A DNA stretch of 64,000 nucleotides from an uncultured Polaribacter sp. (GCA_943788865.1 CALSRX010000005.1:1-64000), one strand, 5' to 3'. Counted from the stretch's first letter, positions 21,905 through 31,335 are shown. Notes: generated from the letters alone by a model not told the origin. Made by a program: numbers and translations.

Positions 21905-22622
21905 TCGAAATAATTGCTAAACAGTTTTTAATTTTTTGAACATCAGAAAATGCCAAATTTGTTTCATCAAAATGTTTGCTACTGTTCAAGGAAACAAAAG
22001 GGTTTTCAATGGTTTTAGTTTGTGTAGATGCTGATAAATGCACTTCGTTGAATCCGTTTTTTTGAAACAATGTAATATTCTTTTGATTGATGCCGCCACC
22101 AGGCATAATCGTGATTTTTGAAGTAGCGTTTTTAAATTCAATTAAATTATGCAGTCCAATTTCAGCTGAATTTTCTTGACCAGAAGTTAAAATTCTATTT
22201 ACTCCAATCTTCTCTAATTCTTTGATTTCTTTTAGTGGATTTGTAACCCAGTCAAAAGCTCTATGAAAGGTAAAGTTCATCGGTTTAGCAACAGCTACTA
22301 GCTCTTTTGTTCTTTCAATATCGATGGTATTATCTAATTTTAAAACTCCAGAAACAATTCCAGTTACTCCCAATTCTTTACAGATTAAAATATTCTCTTT
22401 CATAATTTGAAACTCAGCATCTGAATAAGTAAAATCACCACTTCTTGGTCTTATCAATACATGAACAGGAATTGTCAAATCATGCATTACTTTTTTAAGC
22501 AAACCATACGATGGTGTAATACCACCAACAGCTAGTTCAGCACATAATTCAATTCTATGAGCTCCCGCTTTTTCGGCATTGCTAGCAGATTGATATGAGT
22601 TTGCACAGATTTCTAGTTTCAT
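21894..22622 (-). CDS. cutC: CutC-family protein
   Basis: The 242-residue TIM-barrel protein has the CutC signature: MKLEICANSYQSA, AGAHRIELCAELAVGGITPS, VHVLIRPRSGDFTYSD, TFHRAFDWV, ILTSGQ and MPGGGI. CutC was first linked to copper tolerance in E. coli, but that role is disputed and the biochemical activity is unknown. Here it is sandwiched between a hexosaminidase and a beta-mannosidase and overlaps the latter by 11 bases. That suggests a job in sugar metabolism rather than copper. I infer this from context only. Confidence 0.85.
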   Translation of the reverse strand: MKLEICANSYQSASNAEKAGAHRIELCAELAVGGITPSYGLLKKVMHDLTIPVHVLIRPRSGDFTYSDAEFQIMKENILICKELGVTGIVSGVLKLDNTIDIERTKELVAVAKPMNFTFHRAFDWVTNPLKEIKELEKIGVNRILTSGQENSAEIGLHNLIEFKNATSKITIMPGGGINQKNITLFQKNGFNEVHLSASTQTKTIENPFVSLNSSKHFDETNLAFSDVQKIKNCLAIISNET

Positions 22623-22655
22623 ATTATACAGTGATCATTTTACCTTCTTGTCAGG

Positions 22656-22706
22656 TCGAGCGCAGTCGAGACCTATTGTTGTTGATAACCTCTCGACTGC
22701 GCTCGA
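22656..22706. repeat. Long inverted repeat between GH20 and cutC
   Basis: Arms TCGAGCGCAGTCGAGA (22656-22671) and TCTCGACTGCGCTCGA (22691-22706) pair perfectly over 16 bp with a 19-base loop. The GC content is higher than the surroundings. A related GACTGCGCTC segment occurs in the 309-bp repeats near 30820 and 31130. It may be a mobile hairpin, and could weaken transcription between the two genes. Confidence 0.7.
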
Positions 22707-22719
22707 GGAGACATGGTTT

Positions 22720-25014
22720 TCACTCAATAATAATTTCATCAATAAACAACCAAGGTTTATGTCCGGCTCCTTGTCTACCATCCGGAATTACTCCATAGTT
22801 AGTCAATTTTAATTTGATAAAACGTGTAAATATTTTGGTCTCTAATTTTAAATCCACAATTTTTTCTTCACTTTCTTCCAATTCAATTGGTAAAAATTCT
22901 TCATTTCCAGGAAAGCTAACAACCACTTGAGAAGGTGCATAAATCCAACTTCCAACTTGATTGTTAAAGCGTGTAGATATAGAATTGATATTCATTTCTT
23001 TTCCTAAATCAATGGTGATTTCAACATCTTTTCCATCAAAACCTAACCATTGATCGTCTCCATAACGCTTGTCGCTACCACTAATCCCATTGATCAAAGC
23101 TGAGTTTCCACCAGCATTGTATTTTTCGCTAGGAGGAACATCAAAAGTTATTTTTTTACCAACTGCTTTGTGCATTTTTATGGTTTCTGTAAAAACACTG
23201 CTCACTTGTTTTTCTGAATCAAAAGAAGCTGCATTTACCGTTACACTCTTCTCTATAGCTAATGGTGCTTTATAAATAGTAGAATTGATATTTGGCATTG
23301 TTCCGTCTGTAGTATAGCGAATGGTTTTACTATTTGAAGAAGTTTTTAAATTTAGAGACAAAACGCCTTCTTTTATTTCCGATTTTCCTAAAACTTCATA
23401 CAAGTGATTTGCATAATTTACATTTCTGGCATCTAATCTTTGCTGATAAAACTCTAAACGAGTTTTGAAATTTTCGTAATTTTTATTTTGATTTTCAGAC
23501 CAAACAACTTCGCTCAATGCAATCATTCTTGGAAAAGCCATGTATTCAACTTGCTTAGAATTATTCATGTATTCTGTCCAAACATTTCCTTGAGCTCCCA
23601 ATACATATCTAGCTTCTTCTTTGGTTAATTCTTTCGGAATTGGATTAAAACTATATACCTTTTCTAAAGGTAAAAATCCGCCAATCGCCAGAGGTTCGTC
23701 TTCTTTTGTAGATTGATAATGATCAAAATAACAATGAGAACCTGGTGTTAAGATTACATCGTGATGTTGTTTGGCAGCTGTTACAGCTCCTGCAGTACCA
23801 CGCCAAGACATAACTGTTGCATTAGGAGCCAATCCGCCCTCTAAGATTTCATCCCAACCAATAATTTGTTTGCCTTTAGAATTGATGTATTTCTCCATTC
23901 TTGTAATGAAATAACTTTGCAAACCATGTTCGTCTTTTAACCCTTCTTTTTTAATCAAAGCTTGGCAGTGAGCACAGTTTTTCCATCTTGTTTTTGGTGC
24001 TTCATCTCCACCAATATGAATGTATTTTCCAGGAAATAATGCAACAACTTCATCTAGTACATCTTCTAAAAATTTAAAGGTTGCCTCTTTCGGACAATAA
24101 ATGTCTTCAAAAACACCCCATTTTGTAGCTACATCAATTGATTTTCCGGTACAACCTAATTCTGGATAGGCACTAATAGCAGCTTGTGCATGACCAGGCA
24201 TTTCTATTTCTGGAATGATGGTTACTTGTCTTTCTGAAGCGTATTTTACCACATCTTTTATTTGCTCTTGTGTGTAGAATCCACCATATTTTTTTCCGTC
24301 AAATTGATGTGGCTGATCAGAATAATGACCAATAAGTGTTTCATTTCTGTATGCAGCAACTTCTTGTAATTTAGGATATTTTTTAATTTCGATTCTCCAA
24401 CCTTGATCTTCTGTTAAATGCCAGTGAAATGTATTCATTTTTAGCATGCTCATTAAATCGATGTATTTTTTAATAAAATCAACCGAAAAAAAATGACGTC
24501 CAACATCTAAATGCATCCCGCGATATTTAAATTGAGGAGCGTCGGTAATTTTTATGTTTTGAATAGAAACAGTAGAACCTTTAAATGTGCTATTTTCAAA
24601 TGAGGCTGGTAATAATTGACGTAAAGATTGTACGGCGTAAAAGGCACCTTTTGCAGAACTGGCAGCAACTGTAATTTCGTTTGAAGTTACTTCCAATAAA
24701 TAACCTTCTGGATTTGTAATAGAGGTGTCTTTTTTAAAGTTGATGACATTCTTATATTCGTCCGATTTTAATTGGATGTTGCTTCCATATTTGATGTATG
24801 ATGTTAAAAACTCGGCTACTTGTGTAAATTCATTCTCAGAAAAAACACCTGTTGAACTGCTCAATTCAAAAACACCATCGTTGATTTGTTGAAAAGACGG
24901 AACAGGAATAATTGCTGGATTGACAGCCATTTGTTTTTCTTCGGTACACGAATTAAAAAGTAAAAGAAACAACGAACAGATTAAAAAAATTCGGTTGTGT
25001 TTAAAATTCCACAT
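22720..25014 (-). CDS. GH20 beta-N-acetylhexosaminidase, lipoprotein
   Basis: This enzyme removes terminal beta-GlcNAc (or GalNAc). It has 764 residues, with lipobox LLLFNSC and an N-terminal GH20b domain. The catalytic barrel begins at KYRGMHLDVGRHFF, and the Asp-Glu pair is in HIGGDEAPKTRW (about 331-342). After the barrel come a chitobiase-type beta domain and a C-terminal carbohydrate-binding-like discoidin domain (YNAGGNSALINGISG, GSWIYAPSQV, KPWLFIDEI). A closely related tail ends the GH92 enzyme on the other strand. It is divergent from GH92 with a 63-base spacer, so control is probably shared. Substrate preference cannot be read off. Confidence 0.9.
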   Translation of the reverse strand: MWNFKHNRIFLICSLFLLLFNSCTEEKQMAVNPAIIPVPSFQQINDGVFELSSSTGVFSENEFTQVAEFLTSYIKYGSNIQLKSDEYKNVINFKKDTSITNPEGYLLEVTSNEITVAASSAKGAFYAVQSLRQLLPASFENSTFKGSTVSIQNIKITDAPQFKYRGMHLDVGRHFFSVDFIKKYIDLMSMLKMNTFHWHLTEDQGWRIEIKKYPKLQEVAAYRNETLIGHYSDQPHQFDGKKYGGFYTQEQIKDVVKYASERQVTIIPEIEMPGHAQAAISAYPELGCTGKSIDVATKWGVFEDIYCPKEATFKFLEDVLDEVVALFPGKYIHIGGDEAPKTRWKNCAHCQALIKKEGLKDEHGLQSYFITRMEKYINSKGKQIIGWDEILEGGLAPNATVMSWRGTAGAVTAAKQHHDVILTPGSHCYFDHYQSTKEDEPLAIGGFLPLEKVYSFNPIPKELTKEEARYVLGAQGNVWTEYMNNSKQVEYMAFPRMIALSEVVWSENQNKNYENFKTRLEFYQQRLDARNVNYANHLYEVLGKSEIKEGVLSLNLKTSSNSKTIRYTTDGTMPNINSTIYKAPLAIEKSVTVNAASFDSEKQVSSVFTETIKMHKAVGKKITFDVPPSEKYNAGGNSALINGISGSDKRYGDDQWLGFDGKDVEITIDLGKEMNINSISTRFNNQVGSWIYAPSQVVVSFPGNEEFLPIELEESEEKIVDLKLETKIFTRFIKLKLTNYGVIPDGRQGAGHKPWLFIDEIIIE

Positions 25015-25077
25015 AAATTAATAGGTTGATTATTGATATCTTGCTAATTTAGTCAAATAAATAAATTCAAACACGGA

Positions 25078-28005
25078 ATGAAAAAATATTTTCTACTGTT
25101 AGTTCTACTATCATTCTTCTTAAATTCTTGTAAACCCAAGACACCAATTTCTTTAGCACAAAAAGACAGACAATTAATTTCTTATGTAAATCCCTTTATA
25201 GGAACCGGTGGTCACGGACACACCTATCCAGGAGCAACTAGACCATTTGGAATGATGCAATTAAGTCCAGATACACGCCTAGATGGTTGGGATGGTTGTT
25301 CAGGATACCATTATTCTGATACTGAAATTTTTGGCTTTTCGCATACCCATTTAAGTGGAACTGGAGTTTCAGATTATGGAGATATTTTATTAATGCCAAC
25401 AAATAAAGTGGTGTTTAATAATGGTGCTGATGGTAAGGAAGGTTATAAATCAACATTTTCTCATGACAAAGAAGTTGCAGAACCAGGGTATTATAAAGTG
25501 CATCTAGACGACACCAATATTGATGTTGAATTAACCGTTACAGAACGAAGTGGAATTCATAAATACCAATTTGCAGAAGGTTCTAAGCAAATTATTATTT
25601 TAGATTTAGAACACAGAGATGAAGTGTTAGATTCTAAATTAACTATTAATTCTAAAACAGAAATTTCAGGATATCGTTTTTCTAAAGCTTGGGCTACAGA
25701 TCAACGATTGTTTTTTGACATGCTATTCTCAAAACCATTTACAAAGGTTACTTTTTTAGATGATAAAACATCAGGAAAAAAAGTAAAAGCTGCTTTTGAA
25801 TTTGACAATACAACGGGGAACGAAATCAATGTTACTATCGGAATTTCACCAGTAGATGAAGAAGGTGCAATTCATAATTGGCAATTAGAAATTGGCAGCA
25901 AAACCTTCAAAGAAATTAAAAAAGAAACACAAAGTGTTTGGGAAAAACAATTAGAAAAAATTGTTATAGAGTCAGAAGATTTTGATTATAAAACCAATTT
26001 TTATACCGCCTTATATCATACCATGATTGCACCTAATCTGTACCAAGATATTGACGGTCGTTATCGCGGAATGGATATGAAAATTCATAAAACAAACGAG
26101 TTTGATTATTACACAGTTTTCTCACTTTGGGATACCTACAGAGCGGCACATCCATTATATACAATTATAGAACAAGACAGAACCAATGATTTTATAAACA
26201 CCTTTTTAGCAAAATATGATGAAGGCGGAATCATGCCAATTTGGGATTTATCGGCAAGTTATACCGGTTGTATGATAGGGTATCATGCAGTTCCTGTAAT
26301 AGCGGATGCCTTTTTAAAAGGAATTAAAAATTACGATGTAGAAAAAGCTTTTGAGGCTATGAAACATTCTGCAACAAGAGATAAATTAGGATTGGATTCA
26401 TACAAAAAATATGGATTTATCCCTGTGCAAAAAGAATCAGAATCAGTTTCTAAAACCTTAGAGTACGCTTATGATGATTGGAGTATTGCTCAAATGGCAA
26501 AATCGTTAGGAAAAGAGGATGATTATAAAACATACACGGAAAGAGGTCAATATTATAAAAATGTTTTTGACCCTTCGTCAAAATTTATGCGTGGACGATT
26601 TAGAAATACGTGGTTTTCACCTTTTGATCCTTTTGAAGTAAACTTTAATTATACAGAAGCCAATTCTTGGCAATACAGTTTTTATGTTCCGCAAGATATC
26701 TCTGGATTTATTGATTTACTTGGTGGAAAAGATCAATTAGAAAAGCAATTGGATAAATTGTTTACGGCTAAAAATGAAACTTCTGGGAGAGATCAAGCAG
26801 ATATCACAGGGTTGATCGGTCAGTATGCACACGGAAACGAACCAAGTCACCATATGGCATACTTGTATAATTTTGTCAATAAACCTTACAAAACACAAGA
26901 AAAAGTGCGGCAAATTTTAAAGGAGTTGTACACCAATGATCCAGCGGGAATTTCAGGTAACGAAGATTGTGGACAAATGAGTGCATGGTATGTATTGAGT
27001 TCTATGGGCTTTTATTCTGTTACGCCTGCATCAAATCAATACATCATTGGAGCACCATTGTTTCCAAAAGCAACCATCAATTTAGAAAATGGTAAAACAT
27101 TTACAATTGTAGCTGATTCTATTTCTAAAACGAATGCATATATAAAATCGGTTGAGTTAAATGGAAGAGAATATCCATTTACATTTTTAAAACACAAAGA
27201 CATTGTTGCAGGAGGTAGTTTGCGATTTGTAATGACAGACAAACCATCAAGCTGGGGAACAAGCGATAATCATATTCCGGTTACAGAAATCAAAGAACAT
27301 TTAATTGTAGCTGCTCCATTTATTGAAAGTGGTGAAATCGCTTTTAAAGGGAAAACAACTATTGCTTTAAACTCTGTAAATAAAGACGCGACCATTTATT
27401 ATTCAATCGGAGAAGAATTTAAGAAATACGAAGACCCAATTGTTATTGTAGACAAAGTTTCACTAAAAATGTATGCACAAAAAGGGGATGCAAAAAGTGC
27501 AACCATCACAACTGAATTTTTTAAAATTGATCCGAATATTAGAATCGAATTAAAAACTAAGTACGCAAATCAATACAATGCAGGTGGAGATAATGCCTTA
27601 ATAGACGGAATTATTGGAGCACAAGATTTTAGAACCGGAACTTGGCAAGGATATTCTGATGTTGATTTACATGCAACTGTAGATTTAGGAAAACAAAAAG
27701 ACATTTCTTCTATTGGTCTTGGATTTTTAGAAGATCAACGAAGCTGGATTTTCTTACCAACTAAAGTAGAAATGTTTATCAGTTCTGATAATAAAAGATT
27801 TACAAAAGTAGCGACTAAAGTTATTGATGCTACCAAACCAGAAGAAAATGTATCCGTTAAAAAAGTAGAATTTAGTTTTAAAAATAAAAAAGCAAGATAT
27901 ATAAAAGTAATCGCAAAAAAACTTGGGGTTTTACCAACATGGCATTTAGGCTATAAACACGATGGTAGAAGCTGGTTGTTTGTAGATGAAATTCAAATTA
28001 AATAA
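25078..28005 (+). CDS. GH92 exo-alpha-mannosidase, lipoprotein
   Basis: GH92 enzymes are calcium-dependent inverting exo-alpha-mannosidases, mostly alpha-1,2 on high-mannose N-glycans. The protein has 975 residues with lipobox FLNSC, then the N-terminal beta-sandwich opening YVNPFIGTGGHGHTYPGA. The helical barrel carries HGNEPSHHMAYLY (about 585) and GNEDCGQMSAWYV (about 627), the family's metal-binding and catalytic signatures. The tail has a chitobiase-like beta domain and a discoidin-like domain (YNAGGDNALIDGIIG, RSWIFLP, RSWLFVDEI) homologous to that of the neighbouring GH20. The linkage specificity is inferred from the family. It is divergent from GH20 and upstream of the glycosylasparaginase and MFS genes. 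Confidence 0.92.
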   Translation: MKKYFLLLVLLSFFLNSCKPKTPISLAQKDRQLISYVNPFIGTGGHGHTYPGATRPFGMMQLSPDTRLDGWDGCSGYHYSDTEIFGFSHTHLSGTGVSDYGDILLMPTNKVVFNNGADGKEGYKSTFSHDKEVAEPGYYKVHLDDTNIDVELTVTERSGIHKYQFAEGSKQIIILDLEHRDEVLDSKLTINSKTEISGYRFSKAWATDQRLFFDMLFSKPFTKVTFLDDKTSGKKVKAAFEFDNTTGNEINVTIGISPVDEEGAIHNWQLEIGSKTFKEIKKETQSVWEKQLEKIVIESEDFDYKTNFYTALYHTMIAPNLYQDIDGRYRGMDMKIHKTNEFDYYTVFSLWDTYRAAHPLYTIIEQDRTNDFINTFLAKYDEGGIMPIWDLSASYTGCMIGYHAVPVIADAFLKGIKNYDVEKAFEAMKHSATRDKLGLDSYKKYGFIPVQKESESVSKTLEYAYDDWSIAQMAKSLGKEDDYKTYTERGQYYKNVFDPSSKFMRGRFRNTWFSPFDPFEVNFNYTEANSWQYSFYVPQDISGFIDLLGGKDQLEKQLDKLFTAKNETSGRDQADITGLIGQYAHGNEPSHHMAYLYNFVNKPYKTQEKVRQILKELYTNDPAGISGNEDCGQMSAWYVLSSMGFYSVTPASNQYIIGAPLFPKATINLENGKTFTIVADSISKTNAYIKSVELNGREYPFTFLKHKDIVAGGSLRFVMTDKPSSWGTSDNHIPVTEIKEHLIVAAPFIESGEIAFKGKTTIALNSVNKDATIYYSIGEEFKKYEDPIVIVDKVSLKMYAQKGDAKSATITTEFFKIDPNIRIELKTKYANQYNAGGDNALIDGIIGAQDFRTGTWQGYSDVDLHATVDLGKQKDISSIGLGFLEDQRSWIFLPTKVEMFISSDNKRFTKVATKVIDATKPEENVSVKKVEFSFKNKKARYIKVIAKKLGVLPTWHLGYKHDGRSWLFVDEIQIK

Positions 28006-28011
28006 ATGAAG

Positions 28012-28130
28012 GTCATTGCGAAGAAAGTTTTTTCTTTCTAAGGCAATCTCATCATTAAAAAAGAGATTACTTCATTCCTCGTAATGACAAAATAAAATAA
28101 TAATTGTCATTCCTACGTAGGCAGGAATCT
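28012..28130. repeat. Two REP-like palindromic elements downstream of GH92
   Basis: Element 1 (28012-28088) runs from GTCATTGCGAAG to CTCGTAATGAC. Element 2 (28106-28130) starts GTCATTCCTACG and folds on GCAGGAATC. The first type recurs at 45735 and 47875, the second at 19334 and in the 30.5-31.3 kb block. Both fill the gap between GH92 and the glycosylasparaginase. Confidence 0.65.
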
Positions 28131-28166
28131 ATATAATTAAAAATACTGAACTAAATTCAGCATAAA

Positions 28167-29165
28167 ATGAAAAGAAGAAATTTTATAAAAAGAGCCTCCT
28201 TAACAGGATTAGGATTGGCAGTTGCACCATCAATTATTTCTTGTGAAACTGAAGCTAAAACAGATAAAAAAGCAATTGCAATAGCAACACCTGTTTTACC
28301 AATCGTAGTGGCTACTTGGAATTTTAAAAACGCAACAAAAGCAGCTTGGAAAGTCTTAGAAAAAGGTGGAGCATCTATTGATGCTATTGAAGCGGGTTGT
28401 AGAGTTGAAGAAGCTGACTTAAAAAACACAACGGTTGGAAATGGTGGATCACCAGATAGAGATGGAAATGTAACACTAGATGCCTGTATCATGAACAAAG
28501 ATGGTGGTTATGGTGCGGTAGTTTGTATGGAAAATATAGCACATCCAATTTCTGTAGCTCGTAAAGTAATGGAAGAAACGCCACATGTATTGTTAGCCGG
28601 AAAAGGAGCAGAGCAATTTGCAGTAGAGCAAGGTTTTAAAAGAGAAAATTTATTAACTGAAGCTTCTAAAAAAGCCTGGTTAAAATGGAAAGAAAAATCA
28701 GAATACAAACCGATTATCAATATCGAAAATCATGATACTATTGGGATGTTAGCTATTGATAAAAATGGTGATATTTCTGGCGGCTGTACAACAAGCGGAA
28801 TGGCATATAAGATGGCTGGACGAGTAGGGGATTCTGCAATTATTGGTTCAGGATTATTTATTGATAATACTATTGGAGGCGCCACTGCTACAGGAATGGG
28901 TGAAGAGGTTTTGAAAACTGTTGGAAGTTATTTGATTGTAGAATTGATGCGTCAAGGAAGAACACCACAAGAAGCTTGTGAAGAAGGTGTAAAAAGAATC
29001 GTAGAATCCAATCCAAATTATCAAAATTTTCAAGTGGGTTATGTCGCGCTTAATAAACAAGGTGAATATGGTTGTTATTGTGTGCATGGCGGATTTGGAA
29101 TTAGCAAATACCAAGAAGGAAAACAAACCTATATAAAATCAAATGCATATACCAAAAAAGCATAA
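28167..29165 (+). CDS. N4-(beta-N-acetylglucosaminyl)-L-asparaginase (glycosylasparaginase)
   Basis: This Ntn-hydrolase cleaves the GlcNAc-Asn bond, the last step of N-glycoprotein breakdown. It has 332 residues. The twin-arginine-like leader MKRRNFIKRASLTGLGLA and SIISC suggest export, perhaps by Tat, as a lipoprotein. Autocatalytic cleavage is expected before Thr191 in NHDTIGMLAID, giving alpha and beta chains. Substrate-side motifs are NGGSPDRDGNVTLDA, IGSGLFIDNTIGGATATG and GEEVLKT. The MFS importer starts five bases later. It forms the logical end of the mannosidase and hexosaminidase pathway next to it. Confidence 0.9.
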   Translation: MKRRNFIKRASLTGLGLAVAPSIISCETEAKTDKKAIAIATPVLPIVVATWNFKNATKAAWKVLEKGGASIDAIEAGCRVEEADLKNTTVGNGGSPDRDGNVTLDACIMNKDGGYGAVVCMENIAHPISVARKVMEETPHVLLAGKGAEQFAVEQGFKRENLLTEASKKAWLKWKEKSEYKPIINIENHDTIGMLAIDKNGDISGGCTTSGMAYKMAGRVGDSAIIGSGLFIDNTIGGATATGMGEEVLKTVGSYLIVELMRQGRTPQEACEEGVKRIVESNPNYQNFQVGYVALNKQGEYGCYCVHGGFGISKYQEGKQTYIKSNAYTKKA

Positions 29166-29170
29166 AAACT

Positions 29171-30490
29171 ATGAACACTTCAACGAACAAATCATATAGA
29201 TCCGCTTTTATATTTTTAACGTCTTTATTCTTTTTATGGGGGTTTATCACCGTGTTGGTAGATTCATTAATACCGAGATTGAAAGATGTTTTTGAAATGT
29301 CATACGCAAAAACAGTCTTAGTACAATTTGCCTTTTTTGTAGCCTTTTTTGTATTCTCTTTACCTGCAGGATTTATTTTATCAAAAATTGGGTATAAGAA
29401 AGGAATTATCTGGGGATTGGTAACTATGGCAATTGGTTGTTTGTTGTTTTATCCTGCGGCAGAACACAGATTGTTTTCTGTTTTTTTAGTGGGATATTTT
29501 ACGTTAGCAGGCGGAATTACCATTTTACAGGTTGCCGCAAATCCTTTTGTGGCCTTATTAGGAAGTGAAGAAGGAGCAAGTAGTAGATTGAATTTATCTC
29601 AAGCATTTAATTCTTTGGGGACTACCATTGCACCCGTTGTTGGCGCCTTGTTTTTACTGAGCGATTCTGTAAAATCATCCGAAGAAATTGGTTTGTTAAA
29701 TGAAGTTCAAAAAAGCGAGTATTATATTGCCGAAGCAGCTACGGTTCAAACGCCGTTTATAGTAATCTCTGCATTTATTTTGTTGTTAGCACTCGTTTTT
29801 ATGTTTACCAAATTACCAACATTGATAGAAGAAAGCCCAAAAGGAGGTTATTTTAAATTACTAAAAAATAAAATCATGTTGATGGGGGCATTGGGAATCT
29901 TTGTCTACGTAGGATCCGAGGTTGCTATTGGTAGCTTTTTAGTAAATTATTTTTACGATACAGGCTTAGCACCTATTGTTGCAGAAAACGAAACCATGAT
30001 GAATATTGCTAACACCATTGCCAACACATTTAATCAATCATTTTCTGGAAAAGATCCAAAATCGTTGTTAGGGATTTTTGTCATCTTTTATTGGGGTGGT
30101 GCCATGATTGGTCGTTTTGTAGGCGCGTATTTAACTAAAATTATGCCTGCAGGAAAAGTGTTGAGTATTTTTGCGCTATTGGCAATTAGCATGATTGTAA
30201 TTTCTATAAACACTTCAGGGTTAGTGTCTATGTGGTCTATTTTAGCGGTTGGCTTGTTCAACTCTATTATGTTTCCAACTATTTTCACCTTAAGCTTAGA
30301 GGGTTTGGGCGATTTAAAAGCGCAAGCTTCTGGTTTGTTGTGTATGGCAATTGTGGGTGGAGCGATTATTCCGTTTTTCTTTGGAAATTTAATTGATGGT
30401 TTTGGCTTTAAAACAGCCTTTATTTTAACGATTGTGTGTTATGGCTATATTCTGTTTTATGGGCGATTTAAAACGAATAAAACTGTTTAA
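29171..30490 (+). CDS. FucP-type MFS sugar transporter
   Basis: The 439-residue protein has 12 membrane segments. The opening SAFIFLTSLFFLWGFITVLVDSLIPRLKDVF is typical of the FHS/FucP subfamily, which includes the GlcNAc (NagP), glucose/galactose and fucose symporters of Bacteroidota and marine gammaproteobacteria. LPAGFILSKIGYKKGI and NPFVALLG are further subfamily marks. It follows the glycosylasparaginase by five bases. Uptake of mannose or GlcNAc is the likely role, inferred from context; the substrate cannot be deduced from sequence alone. Confidence 0.85.
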   Translation: MNTSTNKSYRSAFIFLTSLFFLWGFITVLVDSLIPRLKDVFEMSYAKTVLVQFAFFVAFFVFSLPAGFILSKIGYKKGIIWGLVTMAIGCLLFYPAAEHRLFSVFLVGYFTLAGGITILQVAANPFVALLGSEEGASSRLNLSQAFNSLGTTIAPVVGALFLLSDSVKSSEEIGLLNEVQKSEYYIAEAATVQTPFIVISAFILLLALVFMFTKLPTLIEESPKGGYFKLLKNKIMLMGALGIFVYVGSEVAIGSFLVNYFYDTGLAPIVAENETMMNIANTIANTFNQSFSGKDPKSLLGIFVIFYWGGAMIGRFVGAYLTKIMPAGKVLSIFALLAISMIVISINTSGLVSMWSILAVGLFNSIMFPTIFTLSLEGLGDLKAQASGLLCMAIVGGAIIPFFFGNLIDGFGFKTAFILTIVCYGYILFYGRFKTNKTV

Positions 30491-30577
30491 TTTTAAAGAA
30501 TTTCAAGTTTTTAATTTATAGCAGTTCATTTTTCCATTGCTGAAACCTTTCGTCTGGGCTCAAGGTGACACTAATTT

Positions 30578-31320
30578 GTCATTTCGACAGAACGATGTAA
30601 GAGTGACGAGAAATCTCATGCGATAGAACTACAATTTATGAGATATCTCGACTCCGCCTGCCTGCCGCATGCAAGGCTCGATATGACATTCGTTTATGAG
30701 ATTCCTTCTTCATTCTTCATCGGAATGACAGTGCTTTTTTAGATTCCTGCTTTCGCAGGAATGACAATATGTTTTAAGGTCTCATTTTGCGACTTCAAGT
30801 TCTTTTTATAAAGACCTTTCGACTGCGCTCAAGGTGACATCTATATAAAAGACAAAACTCTGATCATGTTAATAATATTCGTTGTTGTCATTTCGACAGA
30901 GCGAAGCATGAGTGACGAGAAATCTCATGAGATAGAAGTACAATTTATGAGATATCTCGACTCCGCCTGCATGCCTCCGGCAAGGCTCGATATGACATTC
31001 GTTTATGAGATTCCTTCTTCATTCATCATCGGAATGACAGTGCTTTTTTAGATTCCTGCTTTCGCAGGAATGACAATATGTTTTAAGGTCTCATTTTGCG
31101 ACTTCAAGTTCTTTTTATAAAGACCTTTCGACTGCGCTCAAGGTGACATCTATATAAAAGACAAAACTCTGATCATGTTAATAATATTCGTTGTTGTCAT
31201 TTCGACAGAACGATGTAAGAGTAACGAGAAATCTCAAGAAAAGAACTACAATTGGTGAGATTCCTCCACTTTGGTCGGAATGACAGTTCATTTGAGCTTC
31301 CTTCGTTTTAGTCGGAATGA
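30578..31320. repeat. 309-bp tandem direct repeats, two full copies and a partial third
   Basis: GTCATTTCGACAG recurs at 30578, 30887 and 31196, exactly 309 bp apart. Units one and two are nearly identical throughout; the third diverges after about 50 bases. Each unit is a mosaic of palindromic modules: GACGAGAAATCTC/GAGATATCTCGAC, CGGAATGAC, ATTCCTGCTTTCGCAGGAAT, and GACTGCGCTCAAGGTGAC. The whole 30491-31409 gap holds no gene; short open frames in it lie in the repeats. Confidence 0.85.
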
Positions 31321-31335
31321 CATTTTTATAAAAAT

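Noticed and set aside
28157..28498. Minus-strand open frame opposite the glycosylasparaginase
   Set aside because: It is antisense to conserved glycosylasparaginase motifs with no supporting signals.
30866..31051. Small protein gene in the 309-bp repeats
   Set aside because: The frame runs through palindromic modules, repeats with the unit, and lacks a start context.
30578..31320. CRISPR array
   Set aside because: The periodic unit is 309 bp with no short repeat/spacer alternation, the units are alike throughout, and no cas gene is present.
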